Positions 61,701 to 64,000 of a stretch of DNA of 64,000 bases are shown here, piece by piece. The stretch spans positions 806,001 through 870,000 of the forward strand of contig JAMPIT010000895.1 in NCBI GenBank assembly GCA_026261815.1. Reading direction: 5' to 3'. Made by a program: the position numbers and the translations under genes. The notes under the pieces were generated by a model. That model searched no databases, had not been told where the DNA came from, and saw only the letters and a list, made by a program, of their open reading frames with translations. How positions within the stretch are numbered: the first letter of the stretch is position 1; each line of letters starts with the position of its first letter. This DNA is from Monarcha castaneiventris obscurior. Its lineage: Eukaryota > Chordata > Aves > Passeriformes > Monarchidae.

Positions 61701-63168
61701 CCTCATATGTTTCCATTGGCCCCAGGAATTTTCTTGAAAGGAAAACAGTGTGAATTAGATTTTCTGGTCTATGTGGGCTTGGGCAGCCTGTTCCCAAGAG
61801 ACAAGACTAGGAATCAGGTTTTCTTTCCTATTGGAGATCAAACCCCACCCAAATTGCCTTAACAAATAGATACTGCAATTATATTAATTAGGAAAACATC
61901 CCAAATTAATTTTGAAAGTTATCTTCTTTGATCGACAGTGGTAGAGCCTTGCTTAGGCAGTCACATTTTAATTGAAAATCAATGTGGCAAGTCTTGGTCT
62001 CCCCTGGTTTTGAAGATAAAACAAATGATTATCTATCCCCTTTCCTGTTCACAGCAAAACCATCTCCATGATTTAATTCTAGCTTGGGCTGATAGTACAC
62101 CAATCTTCTTGACACACTAAGAGGGAAATGGTATTTGGATCACTGCTATGGCTTGGCAGGAGCTATTGATGTGGTGCCTGCACTTTGTCAGACGGCTCGG
62201 GAAATTCCACAACCTGAGCTCAAAGCACTAGTTCAGGCAGGGATTTCCAACCCCTGATAAGTGTGAAGTTCACGAGAATCAGCCACCCTACATTTTCTAC
62301 ATCTGGTGGCTGTGTCAAGGCTTTCATGACATGTGCTGGTGGTCAGAGCACCACTTAAATTAAGACATTGCTATGACAGTGTGTGTGGTGAGCTGGTGGA
62401 CAATTTGCCTACCTTTGTCTCATTAAAAGGAGGTTAAGGCCCTTTACTAAATGTGGTGTAGCGGTTGTGAAGCTGATGTAGAAAATATAACTCAGATATT
62501 AGAATATATGGTTATGTATTGAAATTACTAATATGAATATGATTCAGAAATCATTGCATAAAATTCATTCATTTGCTCTTCTCTTAAAAAAGAGTTGAAA
62601 ATTGCAGAAAACACAGGTAGTTGGGAAACTCTTAAAGAAATATTTTATTTAACCAAGAAAAATGAATTGCAAGTAGGGACCTTGCAAAGTTTTACTATAT
62701 TTGAAATACACCTGGGACTGCTACAATTATCGATTATCATCTAAATGGATTGATGATCCTCTAAACTTTTGCTTAAACTAATTATCTGAGGTTTCATCAA
62801 GAGAATGTAGGTTACATTGTAGGAAAACATTTTCAATGATCAGCATATCCTAATAGTAAAAGAACAACTATCTGGTTAAGTTTTAGACTCTCCTCTAATA
62901 AAAAACTGTAGAAACATGTTTCATAAATTTTTCTCAGATGTCTTCTATGTATATTAGTTCTTCAGCACAGGAGAAAGTTGGATTCAGACCGTACTTTCCT
63001 ATGACTACAAGATTCTAAAGGAAAAGGCCAATATTATCCAGGAGTCTATATTGGATGGACATAAACATCCTTTCTACTATTTAAATTGGTTATATTTTAT
63101 GAGTTTATCTTAGGCATAAAGACAACGGTTCAGATCCAGTGATGTTGATTTGAAGAACATTGCTTTAT
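58756..63168. other. Non-coding DNA with a CpG-bearing patch
   Basis: At 59,815-60,250 the sequence is GC-richer with about a dozen CpGs and overlapping open frames on both strands (59,706-60,087 plus, 59,902-60,273 minus). This fits a young insertion or an exon-like patch of unknown identity. The rest is AT-rich with nothing recognised. Confidence 0.55.
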
Positions 63169-63238
63169 TCTGTTATTTTATTGGCTTTTTTAGACTCCCC
63201 CATGCATTACTCTATTATTTTATTGGGTTATTCAGACT
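63169..63238. repeat. 28-bp direct repeat spaced 42 bp
   Basis: The segment at 63,169-63,196 (tctgttattttattgg...agact) recurs at 63,211-63,238 (tctattattttattgg...agact) with about five differences. It is a diverged local duplication in AT-rich DNA. Confidence 0.8.
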
Positions 63239-64000
63239 TTCACAATGAATCATTTTCTTAGCTTAAATAAGTCAATCCCATCTGGAGCTGGTCAGAATAT
63301 TTTCAGTGAAATGAAATATGTCACTTCATCAAAGCCAAAATGTTGTATCAACATATCAGTTTTGACAAACATTTCTTGAGAAAGTTTTTGCCTGGGGTTT
63401 CCTTGTCACTTTCAGCCAGAGGAGAAAGAACTTGAGCCGAAAAGATCAGGTTTTATATGCAGAAACAGACATTTCATAACAATTTCCATTTGCAACAATG
63501 TTTGAGGGGGTTATTTTCATTCCTCTGAATAGTGAAAACAAATTCTGAAACCTTGAAATTTAGAGCAAAATGGAATCCGTGTCCTCTGAACAGCTTTAAT
63601 TACATCTGAGCATACAAAATGCTGATTCAGTAGTTCGTATTTAGAGGATTTAGGTATACCAGAAGGCAGAAAATCAGGAAACCATAAGAAATGTGGCTGT
63701 ATATTGATAGCTGGCTTCTTTTTCCTTGGAATAGCATTTTTTTGCCAGGCAGCATGTAAACATCCCTGAATCTGACTCTTGCCACAAAGATCTCCACAAA
63801 GCATGCATGATAACACATTCTATCTTTCACACCAAAGTTTAGTGCATAGCAAATCCTTCCTAAATTATGTAGGATACAGATTGGATCCTAAGTGTTTAGA
63901 GGAACACTAGAAATATGTTTTCTTTAGCTCATTAAAATTTGTGGAAAACTTCAGTTATTCTGTCATGTTTAACACGTTTTGATTGCTCCAAGGGAAGAAG
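63239..64000. other. Non-coding DNA to the right edge
   Basis: AT-rich sequence after the direct repeat at 63,169-63,238. One 99-codon minus-strand open frame (63,517-63,816) has no recognisable motif. No repeat family, RNA gene or supported gene seen. Confidence 0.55.

Noticed and set aside
1..64000. Bacterial-style systems (CRISPR, operons, defence islands, toxin-antitoxin)
   Set aside because: The sequence is vertebrate nuclear DNA. No spaced identical repeats, no compact gene arrangement and no Shine-Dalgarno-led genes were seen.

Overview
The window looks like nuclear DNA from a bird. The base composition is AT-rich overall and genes are sparse. Several copies of the avian/sauropsid non-LTR retrotransposon CR1 are present, recognised by their conserved 3' ends on either strand (for example ggtttgggttggaagggacc when inverted). 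Poly-purine and poly-pyrimidine runs and C/A-rich low-complexity tracts of the kind seen in avian introns are scattered throughout. There are no bacterial-type operons, CRISPR arrays or rRNA. No complete protein-coding gene can be supported. The longest open frames (up to about 180 codons away from the CpG-rich DNA) are about what chance would give in 64 kb.

Layout. Positions 1-22,100 are mainly single-copy non-coding DNA with simple repeats and small CR1 tails. A coding-like, CpG-bearing patch lies at the extreme left (about 260-720, minus strand). At 22,110-22,420 a small CpG-rich island carries a 12-bp tandem repeat and a CTCF/YY1-like site. A 5'-truncated CR1 (about 22,420-23,358, plus strand) abuts it. 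Positions 23,360-34,680 are non-coding, with an octamer/homeodomain-type AT block near 33,260. At about 34,690-36,190 is a strong CpG island with opposed CCAAT boxes and GC boxes, the one clear promoter in the window. A good minus-strand splice donor in it (exon end 35,474) suggests a first exon transcribed leftward, and transcription rightward is also possible. Positions 36,200-64,000 are mostly non-coding, with three inverted CR1 copies (43,696, 46,291 and 58,091). The third retains a decayed reverse-transcriptase segment. This half also has a homeodomain-motif-dense AT block (41,160-41,420) and a few splice-flanked open segments.

Interpretation. The simplest reading is a promoter CpG island with long introns or intergenic DNA on both sides. 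The left part may be intron 1 of a minus-strand gene whose coding exons lie mostly outside the window. I could not recognise the gene. All internal exon calls are low-confidence inferences from splice-site pairs and open frames, and transcript or cross-species alignment data would decide them.
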